Shown here: one piece after another, positions 61,601 to 64,000 of the stretch
Position numbering within the stretch: position 1 is the stretch's first letter
How the letters are laid out: every line of letters begins with the position of its first letter
Assembly: GCF_964340395.1 (NCBI RefSeq)
Contig: NC_135554.1
Location: 868,001-932,000 of the forward strand
Source: Glandiceps talaboti
Lineage: Eukaryota > Hemichordata > Enteropneusta > Spengelidae
DNA length: 64,000 bases
Reading direction: 5' to 3'
Program-made: the position numbers and the translations under genes
The notes under the pieces: generated by a model
Told to the model about the DNA's origin: nothing
What the model saw: the letters and a program-made list of their open reading frames with translations, nothing else
Databases searched by the model: none

Positions 61601-63868
61601 GTTACATTATAGCATTCAATATTAGGTTACATTATAGCATTCAATATTAGGTTAGATTATAGCATTCAATATTAGGTTAGATTACAGCATTCAATATTAG
61701 GTTAGATTATAGCATTCAATATTAGGTTAGATTATAGCATTCAATATTAGGTTAGATTACAGCATTCAATATTAGGTTAGATTATAGCATTCAATATTAG
61801 GTTAGATTATAGCATTCAATATTAGGTTAGATTATAGCATTCAATATTAGGTTAGATTACAGCATTCAATATTAGGTTAGATTACAGCATTCAATATTAG
61901 GTTAGATTATAGCATTCAATATTAGGTTAGATTATAGCATTCAATATTAGGTTAGATTATAGCATTCAATATTAGGTTAGATTATAGCATTCAATATTAT
62001 GTTAGATTATAGCATTCAATATTAGGTTAGATTATAGCATTCAATATTAGGTTAGATTATAGCATTCAATATTAGGTTACATTATAGCATTTAATATTAG
62101 GTTAGATTATAGCATTCAATATTAGGTTAGATTACAGCATTCAATATTAGGTTAGATTACAGTATTCAATATTAGGTTAGATTACAGCATTCAATATTAG
62201 GTTAGATTATAGCATTCAATATTAGGTTAGATTACAGTATTCAATATTAGGTTAGATTATAGCATTCAATATTAGGTTAGATTATAGCATTCAATATTAG
62301 GTTAGATTATAGTATTCAATATTAGGTTAGATTACAGCATTCAATATTAGGTTAGATTATAGCATTCAATATTAGGTTAGATTACAGTATTCAATATTAG
62401 GTTAGATTACAGCATGCAATATTAGGTTAGATTATAGTATTCAATATTAGGTTAGATTATAGTATTCAATATTAGGTTAGATTACAGTATTCAATATTAG
62501 GTTAGATTACAGCATTCAATATTAGGTTAGATTACAGCATTCAATATTAGGTTAGATTACAGTATTCAATATTAGGTTAGATTACAGCATTCAATATTAG
62601 GTTAGATTACAGCATTCAATATTAGGTTAGATTATAGCATTCAATATTAGGTTAGATTATAGCATTCAATATTAGGTTAGATTACAGCATTCAATATTAG
62701 GTTAGATTATAGCATTCAATATTAGGTTAGATTACAGTATTCAATATTAGGTTAGATTACAGCATTCAATATTAGGTTAGATTATAGCATTCAATATTAG
62801 GTTAGATGACAGCATTCAATATTAGGTTAGATGACAGCATTCAATATTAGGTTAGATTATAGCATTCAATATTAGGTTAGATTACAGCATTCAATATTAG
62901 GTTAGATTACAGCATTCAATATTAGGTTAGATTACAGCATTCAATATTAGGTTAGATTATAGCATTTAATATTAGGTTAGATTATAGCATTCAATATTAG
63001 GTTAGATTATAGCATTCAATATTAGGTTACATTATAGCATTCAATATTAGGTTAGATTATAGCATTCAATATTAGGTTTGATTATAGCATTCAATATTAG
63101 GTTAGATTACAGCATTCAATATTAGGTTAGATTATAGCATTCAATATTAGGTTAGATTACAGCATTCAATATTAGGTTAGATTATAGCATTCAATATCAG
63201 GTTACATTATAGCATTCAATATTAGGTTAGATTACAGCATTCAATATTAGGTTAGATTATAGCATTCAATATTAGGTTACATTATAGCATTCAATATTAG
63301 GTTAGATTATAGCATTCAATATTAGGTTAGATTATAGCATTCAATATTAGGTTAGATTATAGCATTCAATATTAGGTTAGATTATAGCATTCAATATTAG
63401 GTTAGATTACAGCATTCAATATTAGGTTACATTATAGCATTCAATATTAGGTTAGATTATAGCATTCAATATTAGGTTAGATTATAGCATTCAATATTAG
63501 GTTACATTATAGCATTCAATATTAGGTTAGATTACAGCATTCAATATTAGGTTAGATTATAGCATTCAATATTAGGTTAGATTACAGCATTCAATATTAG
63601 GTTAGATTACAGCATTCAATATTAGGTTAGATTATAGCATTCAATATTAGGTTAGATTACAGCATTCAATATTAGGTTAGATTACAGCATTGTCTCACCT
63701 CAGGTATATCATCTTCAATGTCACTGGCAATTGTAGAGGGTGTCAGAGTACCCGGTGGTTTACCAGTGAATATATGTATTCTAATGGATGCCTTGCCAAA
63801 CTTGACCCACTCTTTGGGGTATTGATGAGGCTGGATAGAATAACGTGTTTGATTAGATACACTGAATA
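5749..63868 (-). CDS. Minus-strand multi-exon gene, C2-like tandem-domain protein (3' part, eleven exons)
   Basis: Joined from exons A 63699-63868, B 55888-56042, C 43235-43355, D 38891-39105, E 22634-22940, F 20931-21104, G 9605-9808, H 9195-9338, I 7213-7434 and K 5749-5790 (each listed separately; the label J is not used, so ten segments are firm or probable, with further exons upstream outside the window). Every junction has AG acceptor and GT donor, and all phases agree across the joins, giving about 583 residues without a stop. Seen directly: two segments share the pattern G....IDGA..LP, one at B-D and one at F-H, each followed by alternating hydrophobic strands and ending in an LxIKV or LTLVIHL strand, which suggests two C2-like beta-sandwich domains. 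Exon E is a charged, Arg/Lys-rich linker. No signal peptide or membrane segment is visible in the part present. The layout reminds me of the C-terminal half of CCDC17-like proteins, from memory only; a search with the joined protein would settle it. Introns are filled with minisatellites. Confidence 0.8.
5940..7212. repeat. Minisatellite, 51-bp unit, about 24 copies, each with a copy of exon I's 5' splice site
   Basis: Lies in the intron after exon I and starts at the exon boundary. On the gene strand each unit ends AGTTCAAAAGT|GTAAGTAT, the same 11 exon bases and donor as the real junction at 7213/7212. A block of ten units including one shortened 47-bp unit is duplicated with period about 506 bp (compare 6546 and 7052). 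Because 51 is a multiple of three, long meaningless open frames cross it. Confidence 0.96.
7213..7434 (-). CDS. Exon I
   Basis: 222 bp, 74 codons, phase 0 on both sides. It begins MIPAENASVFVRIADARR and ends REFKVSLAAKFKS. Acceptor GAATCTGTAG|ATGA, donor AAAAGT|GTAAGT. The methionine at its start is internal to the joined protein, not a start codon. The final 11 bases and the donor recur in every 51-bp unit of the array from 7212 down to 5940. Confidence 0.86.
7731..8083 (-). mobile_element. tRNA-derived SINE
   Basis: On the minus strand it begins GTGGAGTCACGATGGGTGAA and carries an A-box-like GGTGAATGGTTAGCG and a B box GGTTCGAGCCC, the pol III promoter of a tRNA-like head. The tail contains AAAGCGCTTTGAGCACGG and ends GGAAAGCGCTATATAAGAAC, a tail type common in SINEs of marine deuterostomes. 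Its end is flanked by a short duplication of TAATGTTGGGTTCTTATA at about 7709-7745. It sits in the intron between H and I, in the same orientation as the gene. Confidence 0.85.
8235..8450 (+). repeat. Dispersed repeat with internal (CA)n(CAGA)n tract, partial
   Basis: Same family as 1385-1750. It has ACCACCAAATACCAAGGCAA, CAGTTTTTGACTTTATGTTG, a CA/CAGA tract and the tail CCTATAGCACTACTGAATTT. Intronic, between H and I. Confidence 0.7.
8470..9194. repeat. Minisatellite, 56-bp unit, about 13 copies, derived from the end of exon H and its donor
   Basis: The unit on the gene strand is the last 48 bases of exon H followed by GTAAGTTG. Units next to the exon are closest to it; those near 8500 are more diverged and vary in length by a few bases. 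Each unit holds a donor CATAGCAGT|GTAAGTTG or a variant (such as AACATTGTAAGC), and also an acceptor-like CCCTTTCTAG 34 bases before the donor. Confidence 0.95.
9195..9338 (-). CDS. Exon H, 3' third duplicated into the downstream array
   Basis: 144 bp, 48 codons, phase 0 on both sides. It begins AWTAIQIFTEKYAITD and ends KQVFTHSS. Acceptor ATTTTGCAG|GCAT, donor AGCAGT|GTAAGT. The last 48 bases of the exon (from the codons for NALSREPC onward) plus the donor are the same sequence as the 56-bp minisatellite unit that fills the start of the next intron. Reading through the donor gives a TGA two codons into the intron. Confidence 0.85.
9605..9808 (-). CDS. Exon G
   Basis: 204 bp, 68 codons, phase 0 on both sides. 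It begins GNDQAPYDRLFFTEELDL, contains an aromatic-rich stretch (WQDGWHWYPNRHFHKY) and a hydrophobic strand LTLVIHLQEIGVTV, and ends YGLMDQ. Acceptor TATATGCAG|GGAA, donor GATCAG|GTATGA. The intron to exon H is only about 266 bp, the shortest in the gene and free of minisatellite. Confidence 0.88.
9809..10045. other. Intron sequence, nothing recognised
   Basis: Start of the large F-G intron as seen in + coordinates; unique, no features seen. Confidence 0.5.
10046..10581. mobile_element. Foldback (MITE-like) element
   Basis: The ends TAAGACCCC and GGGGTCTTA are inverted copies. Roughly 85-100 bp at each end match as imperfect inverted repeats, both built of AAGTGAGAC and TGAGACTC blocks at similar spacing. 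The centre holds a TGACGTCA palindrome at 10314-10321 and a short (CAAA)n. There is no coding capacity and no clear target duplication, so the exact ends are uncertain. Confidence 0.65.
10800..12010. repeat. Degenerate tandem repeat, period about 150 bp, about 8 copies
   Basis: Recurring blocks ATTATGCAAATTATTCATTA, ATAGGACATATGTG, GGTTAATGTATGTACT and AAGATATAGCCTAATTACC return about every 150 bp with many changes. It is far more diverged than the neighbouring 47-bp array, so it is older. Confidence 0.85.
12030..20283. repeat. Large minisatellite, 47-bp unit, about 175 copies, with higher-order blocks
   Basis: Units carry CCATATGCCAATCTCTACCA and CATTACCTCATACTGGCCCT. Marker variants (GGCTTGTAATG, CTTTAATGCACATATG, ACATGTGCCAAT, CTGATACTGG) return together in the same order near 15740, 16585, 17810, 19000 and 19800. 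The first two blocks are about 846 bp (18 units) apart. On the gene strand each unit has TATGAG|GTAATG, a weak donor-like match, but it matches no exon here. Confidence 0.97.
20284..20525 (+). repeat. Dispersed repeat with (CA)n
   Basis: Same family as 1385-1750: TTTTTTGACCCAAAATGCAC, GATGTGATCATTTTCATTTG, a (CA)n tract at 20428-20469 and tail CCTATAGCACTACTGAACC. The 47-bp array breaks into its left side. Confidence 0.75.
20526..20930. other. Intron sequence with a second repeat tail
   Basis: Contains another copy of only the tail (CCTATAGCACTATTAAACC to CAGTTGTCCTC) at about 20700-20745. Nothing else recognised. Confidence 0.5.
20931..21104 (-). CDS. Exon F, start of second C2-like segment
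   Basis: 174 bp, 58 codons, phase 0 on both sides. It contains GIRVAIDGAMNLPWTKF, the second copy of the motif seen in exon B, and ends NPPGSFYY. Acceptor GTTGACAG|GCAC, donor TACTAT|GTAAGT. The downstream intron is about 11 kb, three quarters of it the 47-bp array. Confidence 0.88.
21105..21789. other. Intron sequence, nothing recognised
   Basis: Unique AT-rich sequence between exons E and F; the open frame at 20980-21279 is on the antisense strand of exon F and has no family pattern. Confidence 0.5.
21790..22345 (+). repeat. Dispersed repeat with TCAAGGTCA blocks and GGACGGA tail
   Basis: Contains two blocks of the form TTTGACC(C/T)TGAAGATG followed by GGTCAAGGTCA (about 21817-21845 and 21990-22020), each followed by ACTTGAAT and ATCTGTTAA.CATCAAGAGTTA. 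It then has ATATGGATGGACGGAATGAC and CCTTTGGGGGTTAATTATGA. Repeats of this make-up are widespread in marine invertebrate genomes; class unknown. It lies in the intron between E and F. Confidence 0.6.
22634..22940 (-). CDS. Exon E, basic linker
   Basis: 307 bp: one base completing a lysine codon plus 102 codons. It starts HVPCASVLVRIKRAPMG and includes a charged stretch (FHTQLRRKLVRQREVISL) before ending NIVQWIS. Acceptor TTTCTAG|ACAT, donor TCA|GTAAGT. This is the longest exon found. The intron upstream of it is about 16 kb and holds the LTR retrotransposon and two large minisatellites. Confidence 0.88.
22941..23170. other. Intron sequence upstream of exon E
   Basis: AT-rich sequence leading into the acceptor of exon E; no feature seen besides the splice site. 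Confidence 0.5.
23171..23255. repeat. (TTTA)n microsatellite
   Basis: About 20 TTTA units with a few interruptions, directly next to the 34-bp minisatellite. Confidence 0.95.
23262..29588. repeat. Minisatellite, 34-bp unit, about 185 copies, with 1264-bp higher-order duplication
   Basis: Unit: TATAAATGTTTAGTCTACAC followed by ATGTGATAACCACC. A shortened 24-bp unit (CACCTAAGTCTACAC, lacking the TATAAATGTT part) recurs many times. Rare variants CCTACAAATG, AAGTCTAACAC and AAGTCTGCAC appear in the same order at 27191, 27228 and 27357 and again 1264 bp later, showing a recent block duplication. Confidence 0.97.
29589..30128 (+). repeat. Dispersed repeat, 5' part (interrupted by LTR element)
   Basis: From about 29860, two passes of the blocks TTTTGACCAAAATTACA and CCTAATTTGCATATCGCT are present, as in the copy at 50490-51200. 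It stops at ACACCCCTAG and resumes at 35804 with AAACATAATACCACCAA, so the retrotransposon inserted into it. The part 29589-29860 is unique intron sequence. Confidence 0.7.
30129..30265 (+). repeat. 5' LTR, 137 bp
   Basis: Begins CGCCAGTAGG and ends TTACTGGCG, so its ends form a short inverted repeat. It differs from the 3' copy at the first base and at one internal base (GTTTCGCC versus GTTCCGCC). Confidence 0.92.
30266..30283 (+). promoter_or_regulatory. Candidate primer-binding site
   Basis: TGGTGGCAGCGTCGAAAC follows the 5' LTR directly. The leading TGG fits pairing with a tRNA 3' CCA; the tRNA is not identified. Confidence 0.6.
30427..34449 (+). CDS. Gag-pol polyprotein of LTR retrotransposon (C-terminal end shifted out of frame)
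   Basis: 1340 residues from ATG at 30427. The gag-like part covers about 1-270, followed by a zinc knuckle (C-x2-C-x9-H-x4-C) at about 275-293. The aspartic protease has LTLDTGAET near 366. Reverse transcriptase covers about 660-880 with PSFLVKK, ITADLTSAFYQIPL, AMGMPG and the catalytic box IADDLY near 816, where isoleucine replaces the usual aromatic residue two places before DD. RNase H has VTDGF near 967 and LTDSKP near 1037. The integrase H-H-C-C finger spans about 1213-1252 and a first catalytic aspartate is near 1282 (FAADVI). After about residue 1320 the frame no longer matches integrase; the rest of the core continues in the frame of the next entry. The family is Ty3-like by order and motifs; a BEL-type assignment is less likely. 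Confidence 0.92.
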   Translation: MAQSVRAPKQWSLSKHETITSFEAWRENLQYSLSLDDNFAIFLEEGSKWGRKSKSTPLRGFTNDDESLPEAKRRTAQQKTTHLELMLGQIANYCPVISRNTIIKNSTSINSIWQAVRLHYGFQSSGAHFLDFNDIKLEVDERPEDLYQRLVSFIEDNLIIKDNNITHLDQTLESDEEMSPSLENLIVLTWLRLVHPDLPRLVKQRYGTELRSKTLASLKPEISQALDTLLDEVHSAADAKVLRSATKQYIRSQGNRQFTTTTTSQPKARQRVNKSCPLCKQAGRQNYQHYLSTCKFLPPEDRTYISKTRQTTCTDDEYYSNDEEEVLLHPSHSPEAETTPVHTCRVNTKQSPSFKAFFKHHPIHLTLDTGAETNMIKSSVAKYIGAPVKKSTQCALQADGFTPLNVTGETHIVVNRNNINLVLDALVVEELDVDILAGMPFMTTNDISLRPAKHQIIIKGSNVLQYGYLDRESSSLAVRRTQSFLVCSPPKTTIVWPGEFLEVTLPSELDKDDTVAVEPRIDSASNQRLKQSQKWPQHGIIDSVAGRIRLYNDTDSPRTIRRNDHLCQVLHVSTFDPTDGNISIEPPCTKPKITTPRHYSNNVTLDPDSVLQAVDRSAFQSLLQKYDNVFDPTITCYNGAMGQFEATVNMGPVEPPQRKGRVPQYARDKLVELQQKFDDLEKLGVFQRPEDVGVTAEYLNPSFLVKKTSGGSRLVTAFADVGRYSKPQPSLMPDVDSTLRTIACWKYIITADLTSAFYQIPLAKSSMKYCGVATPFRGVRIYTRSAMGMPGSEIALEELMCRVLGDYIQDGTVAKIADDLYCGGNSPQELLTNWENVLRELEKCNLRLSAKKTIICPQTTTILGWIWSGGRLSASPHRISTLSTCPPPDTVRGLRSFIGAFKVLGRVLQHCSHLLAPLDTAIAGQLSNDKVKWDDKLHGQFKAAQEALKHNKTIVLPRPSDQLWIVTDGFVTKHGIGATLYVTRDEKPLLAGFFSAKLRKHQVTWLPCEVEALCIAAAVKHFSPFIIQSNNQACILTDSKPCVQAIDKLCRGEFSASPRVTSFLSIVSRYQVAIRHLAGSANVPSDFASRNAPDCTEPRCQICSFIIRTEDAVVRSTSIDDIISGEVRLPFTSRSAWINTQTECPDLRRVHAHLRQGTRPSKKVTNARDVKRYLSVATIANDGLLVVKRNEPFHRTSELVIIPRPVLDGLLTAMHIKLNHPSKHQLKLVMRHYFYALDLDNAVNQVSDNCHTCLSLKHLPGSLMHQSTEDPPECVGISFAADVIKRSRQLILVLRETTTSFTASCIITDEKHTTLRDALACSYTCGSSPWLHATSHRQHT
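34400..35332 (+). pseudogene. Integrase C-terminal part in a shifted frame
   Basis: This frame opens without an ATG (GTG at 34400) and holds the second catalytic aspartate (VDPAPGF), the glutamate region (NPVAEKAIYELEEEL), and a C-terminal domain with VKVGDLVYLYGDRNK and FVGSQLRASSYKVKR, then a Pro/Thr-rich tail ending RRPPKYLQDYVT. It overlaps the end of the first frame by 50 bases. Loss of the expected spacer between the first and second catalytic residues suggests a deletion with frame change near 34385-34400, rather than programmed frameshifting, but related copies would be needed to tell. Confidence 0.8.
35333..35666 (+). other. 3' untranslated part of LTR element with purine-rich tract
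   Basis: Holds two diverged copies of a roughly 60-bp segment (GCCATTGTGTGGGCA core at about 35347 and 35396). The stretch AGAGAAAAGAGGAGTCA just before the 3' LTR is the likely polypurine tract for plus-strand priming. Confidence 0.65.
35667..35803 (+). repeat. 3' LTR, 137 bp
   Basis: Same length as the 5' LTR and almost identical; begins TGCCAGTAGG and ends TTACTGGCG. Contains GTATTAAAG as a possible processing-signal region. Confidence 0.92.
35804..35945 (+). repeat. Dispersed repeat, part right of the LTR element
   Basis: Continues the repeat broken at 30128: CCACCAATGGTCAGCAGTTC, TTGGAATCATAGACTTTTGA, TTGCATATCACTGACAGAAT. It ends at the border of the 37-bp array. Confidence 0.7.
35950..38430. 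repeat. Minisatellite, 37-bp unit, about 67 copies, GC-rich
   Basis: Units contain GGATACAGACACCTGCTGGA and TCCTCCCCAGGTACCTA with frequent GTAGTAAGG or GTAGCTTGG variants. Markedly richer in G+C than its surroundings. Some units are shortened by a base or two in the CTCCC run. Confidence 0.96.
38431..38890. other. Intron sequence after exon D
   Basis: Unique sequence; two similar short stretches (TTTGAATGCAGTATGA at about 38716 and 38768) are the only structure noted. Confidence 0.5.
38891..39105 (-). CDS. Exon D, end of first C2-like segment
   Basis: 215 bp, 71 codons plus two bases. It starts VYTIDRFSKRLTVVGFASL, continuing the beta-strand pattern LLIKVYTID from exon C, and ends NVTLKDTQ. 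Acceptor ATTGACAG|GTTT, donor CAGAA|GTAAGT. Phases 0 in and 2 out fit exons C and E. No array touches this donor; the next one (37-bp units) begins about 460 bp downstream. Confidence 0.88.
39106..39469. other. Intron sequence before exon D
   Basis: AT-rich unique sequence up to the acceptor of exon D. Its right side fades into degenerate copies of the 32-bp repeat (ACACTCTTACCTTCATAAG from about 39430). Confidence 0.5.
39470..43234. repeat. Minisatellite, 32-bp unit, about 118 copies, each with a copy of exon C's 5' splice site
   Basis: Starts exactly at the donor of exon C. On the gene strand each unit reads ACTTATCAAG|GTAAGAGTG then TGTTCATTGTTTT, so the last exon bases and the full donor are repeated in every unit. 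The donor block looks less variable than the rest: changes concentrate in GAACACACTC/GGACCCACTC and GTAAAACAAT/ATAAGACAAT, while only a handful of units alter CTTACCTTGA. Confidence 0.97.
43235..43355 (-). CDS. Exon C
   Basis: 121 bp: one base completing the lysine codon from exon B plus 40 codons, beginning IGKDITTMVSLD and ending IPPTATLLIK. Acceptor CATCTAG|GATT, donor ATCAAG|GTAAGA. The last 13 or so bases of this exon and its donor form part of the 32-bp repeat unit of the array that starts at once downstream (39470-43234). Reading past the donor gives a stop (TGA) after three codons. Confidence 0.87.
43356..43559. other. Intron sequence before exon C
   Basis: Unique sequence with one stray copy of the 32-bp unit (GACACACTCTTACGTTGATA near 43425), on the other side of exon C from its main array. 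Confidence 0.6.
43560..44500. repeat. Minisatellite, 49-bp unit, about 19 copies
   Basis: Near-identical units with ACAGTAGGGTTTTCAATTG and AACTGATAATGAACATGATA; the last units at the right lose part of the unit. Confidence 0.97.
44596..46278. repeat. Minisatellite, 60-bp unit, about 28 copies
   Basis: Units contain AATATCCCATCAGTGAAAGG and TTTGGGCTGCATAT with the main variable site at CATATTAAG/CATATCAAG/CATATGAAG and CACCTTAGG/CAACTTAGG. The 60-bp length keeps reading frames open, which produces misleading repeat proteins. On the gene strand each unit has AAG|GTGACT, a fair donor match, but no exon adjoins. Confidence 0.97.
46279..47475. other. Intron sequence, nothing recognised
   Basis: AT-rich; a fragment similar to the dispersed family (CCTAATTTGCATATTAAAC) occurs near 46868. 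No gene or RNA seen. Confidence 0.5.
47476..48150 (-). pseudogene. Decayed LINE reverse-transcriptase C-terminus
   Basis: On the minus strand, pieces in different frames match the tail of jockey/RTE-like LINE polyproteins: YLGI.ELSNDLKWKHHI, AKANRTL, then MAYKALNGKVELP, RRQSHSHMFHGIPA and DWNNLTNDIV. Several stops and frame changes interrupt it. Same strand as the host gene, inside the B-C intron. Confidence 0.75.
48310..49110 (+). pseudogene. Ty3/gypsy pol fragment (RNase H to integrase start), decayed
   Basis: Translation in pieces shows VTIQCDASESGLGATLLQQG (RNase H), RYAQIEKECLAIVFACCRFG, ESDHKLLVP, then in another frame LYVEYLPGSKMYIADMLSRA and, later, NGVLYKGMKVIIPTSMR before the integrase finger. 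Stops and at least two frame changes are present. It ends abruptly at about 49105 where a dispersed repeat begins. Confidence 0.85.
49106..49244 (+). repeat. Dispersed repeat, left part (interrupted by the TIR element)
   Basis: CATGGCAATTGGTCCAGCAG, TTTTTGACTTAAAGTTGTTA, (CAGA)n and (CA)n tracts, then TTGCCTATAGCAT, where it is cut. It resumes at 53639 with TAGCATTGCAGAACC and ends CAGTTGTGCTAAAAAA near 53680. Confidence 0.8.
49637..49990. repeat. (TATG)n and (GAAT)n low-complexity tracts
   Basis: About 19 TATG units at 49637-49714, followed by imperfect GAATGAATGAAC tracts at 49770-49800, 49875-49925 and 49950-49992. Confidence 0.9.
50490..51200 (+). repeat. Dispersed repeat, fullest copy in the window
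   Basis: Shows the family in order: AGCCCTAATTTGCATATCAC, TCCCACCAAATTTCGCACC, CACATTTTCTGACCCAAATC, CCCAACTAGACACCCAAGG, ATCGTGGCAATCGGTTCAGC, a CA/CAGA tract, CCTATAGCACTACTGAACC and CAGTTGTGCTAAAAAA. It lies inside the TIR element. Confidence 0.8.
51405..52105. repeat. Internal block of GACATTTGTAATAAA tandem repeats
   Basis: About 35 short units (18-23 bp) mixing AAATTGCCGACATTTGTAAT and AACTAACGACATTTGTAAT, same family as the element's subterminal repeats. Confidence 0.9.
52938..53046. repeat. (CAGT)n/(CCAA)n low-complexity tract
   Basis: Runs of CAGTCAGTCAGC followed by CCAACCAACCAG; inside the TIR element. Confidence 0.85.
53440..53635. repeat. Right subterminal repeat block, inverted
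   Basis: Copies of TTTATTACAAATGTCGGCAA, the reverse complement of the left-end block at 49250-49455. Confidence 0.9.
53681..55645. other. Intron sequence, nothing recognised
   Basis: AT-rich unique sequence of the B-C intron. The open frame at 54438-54665 shows no known pattern and lacks matching splice context. Confidence 0.5.
55646..55787. mobile_element. Compact palindromic (foldback/MITE-like) element
   Basis: About 142 bp whose left half is nearly the inverted copy of its right half: AACAATAATGTACGCCCTCC and CATAATGGACTCAAGCAAAC on the left, their complements on the right ending GAGGGCATACATTATTGTT. Within it, CATAATGGGC / GCCCATTATG form a second inner inversion. It would form a long hairpin in RNA or DNA. 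It ends 100 bp from the donor of exon B. Confidence 0.8.
55888..56042 (-). CDS. Exon B, start of first C2-like segment
   Basis: 155 bp, 51 codons plus two bases. It begins DAWIPSERE and contains GFDLYIDGARHLPDCVTV, the first copy of the IDGA..LP motif. Acceptor ATTTGTAG|GATG, donor AACAA|GTAAGT, phase 0 in and phase 2 out, which matches exons A and C. A perfect-looking hairpin element lies about 100 bp downstream of the donor, and the 27-bp array lies about 100 bp upstream of the acceptor. Confidence 0.85.
56148..59118. repeat. Minisatellite, 27-bp unit, about 110 copies
   Basis: Units AGATATTATGATACTATTCA followed by GG(G/A)TGTA. Marker variants TACAATATT, TATAATACT and GGGTAAAAG return in the same order about 402 bp apart (57151 and 57553). 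It ends close to the acceptor of exon B. A 558-residue open frame crosses it only because 27 is a multiple of three. Confidence 0.97.
59125..63690. repeat. Minisatellite, 25-bp unit, about 182 copies
   Basis: Units ATTAGGTTAGATTA(T/C)AGC followed by ATTCAAT, very uniform, with T/C at one site as the main polymorphism. It abuts exon A, ending within ten bases of its donor. Confidence 0.97.
63699..63868 (-). CDS. Exon A of the minus-strand gene
   Basis: The open frame gives about 56 residues, containing YPKEWVKFGKASIRIHIF and ending DDIPE. The donor is GAG|GTGAGA (phase 0). Two AG acceptors seven bases apart (ends at 63868 or 63861) keep the same frame, so the exact start is unsure. The upstream sequence to the window edge has no further exon that I can see. 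The 25-bp minisatellite begins within ten bases after the donor. Confidence 0.75.
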
Positions 63869-64000
63869 CTGAATGTAAAAATCATATTGATGCAGCAAGT
63901 GCAGAGCAGTGTATAATTCACTTAAAAGATTAAAACTTCAAGCAAGAGAAAGCAGTTGTCTGACAGAAACATAGAAATCTGGCACTCCTGGAGGGACAAT

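Noticed and set aside
59125-63690. TTAGG motifs suggesting telomeric DNA
   Set aside because: Only one TTAGGTTAG per 25-bp unit, and the array is inside an intron; not a telomere.

Overview
This is a eukaryotic window, most probably from a marine invertebrate and likely a non-vertebrate deuterostome (hemichordate or cephalochordate). The evidence is one gene split into small phase-consistent exons with GT-AG introns, LINE 3' ends of the kind common in such genomes, a tRNA-derived SINE, an LTR retrotransposon, and families of dispersed repeats carrying internal (CA)n/(CAGA)n tracts. The species is not identified. Nothing bacterial or phage-like is present.

Almost the whole window from 63868 down to 5749 is one gene on the minus strand. 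I could join eleven exons (A-K here) by splice signals and reading phase. They encode about 583 residues, open at the N-terminal side where the gene leaves the window and ending at a probable stop at 5749. The protein has two related, C2-like segments that share an IDGA..LP motif. It may belong to the CCDC17-type family, but that is a tentative recollection; function is otherwise unknown.

More than half of the window is minisatellite, nearly all of it in the introns of this gene: units of 51 bp (5940-7212), 56 bp (8470-9194), about 150 bp (10800-12010), 47 bp (12030-20283), 34 bp (23262-29588), 37 bp (35950-38430), 32 bp (39470-43234), 49 bp (43560-44500), 60 bp (44596-46278), 27 bp (56148-59118) and 25 bp (59125-63690). 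More arrays (56, about 48 and 55 bp units) lie beyond the 3' end of the gene.

The most striking observation is that three of the arrays begin exactly at an exon end and their unit includes the last bases of the exon plus the 5' splice site. The same donor is therefore repeated about 24, 13 and 118 times in a row. A fourth array begins a few bases past a donor. In all four introns the reading frame meets a stop codon soon after the true donor, so only use of the first donor gives a normal protein. I have an unverified memory of similar donor-overlapping intronic minisatellites in amphioxus.

Mobile elements: a nearly intact LTR retrotransposon (30129-35803) with very short, almost identical 137-bp LTRs and a broken integrase region; a 4.4-kb candidate DNA transposon (49245-53638) with matching inverted ends, a TAGCAT target duplication and subterminal tandem repeats; a decayed Ty3/gypsy fragment; two LINE 3' fragments; a SINE; and two foldback (MITE-like) elements. 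Both large elements landed inside older dispersed repeats of one family.
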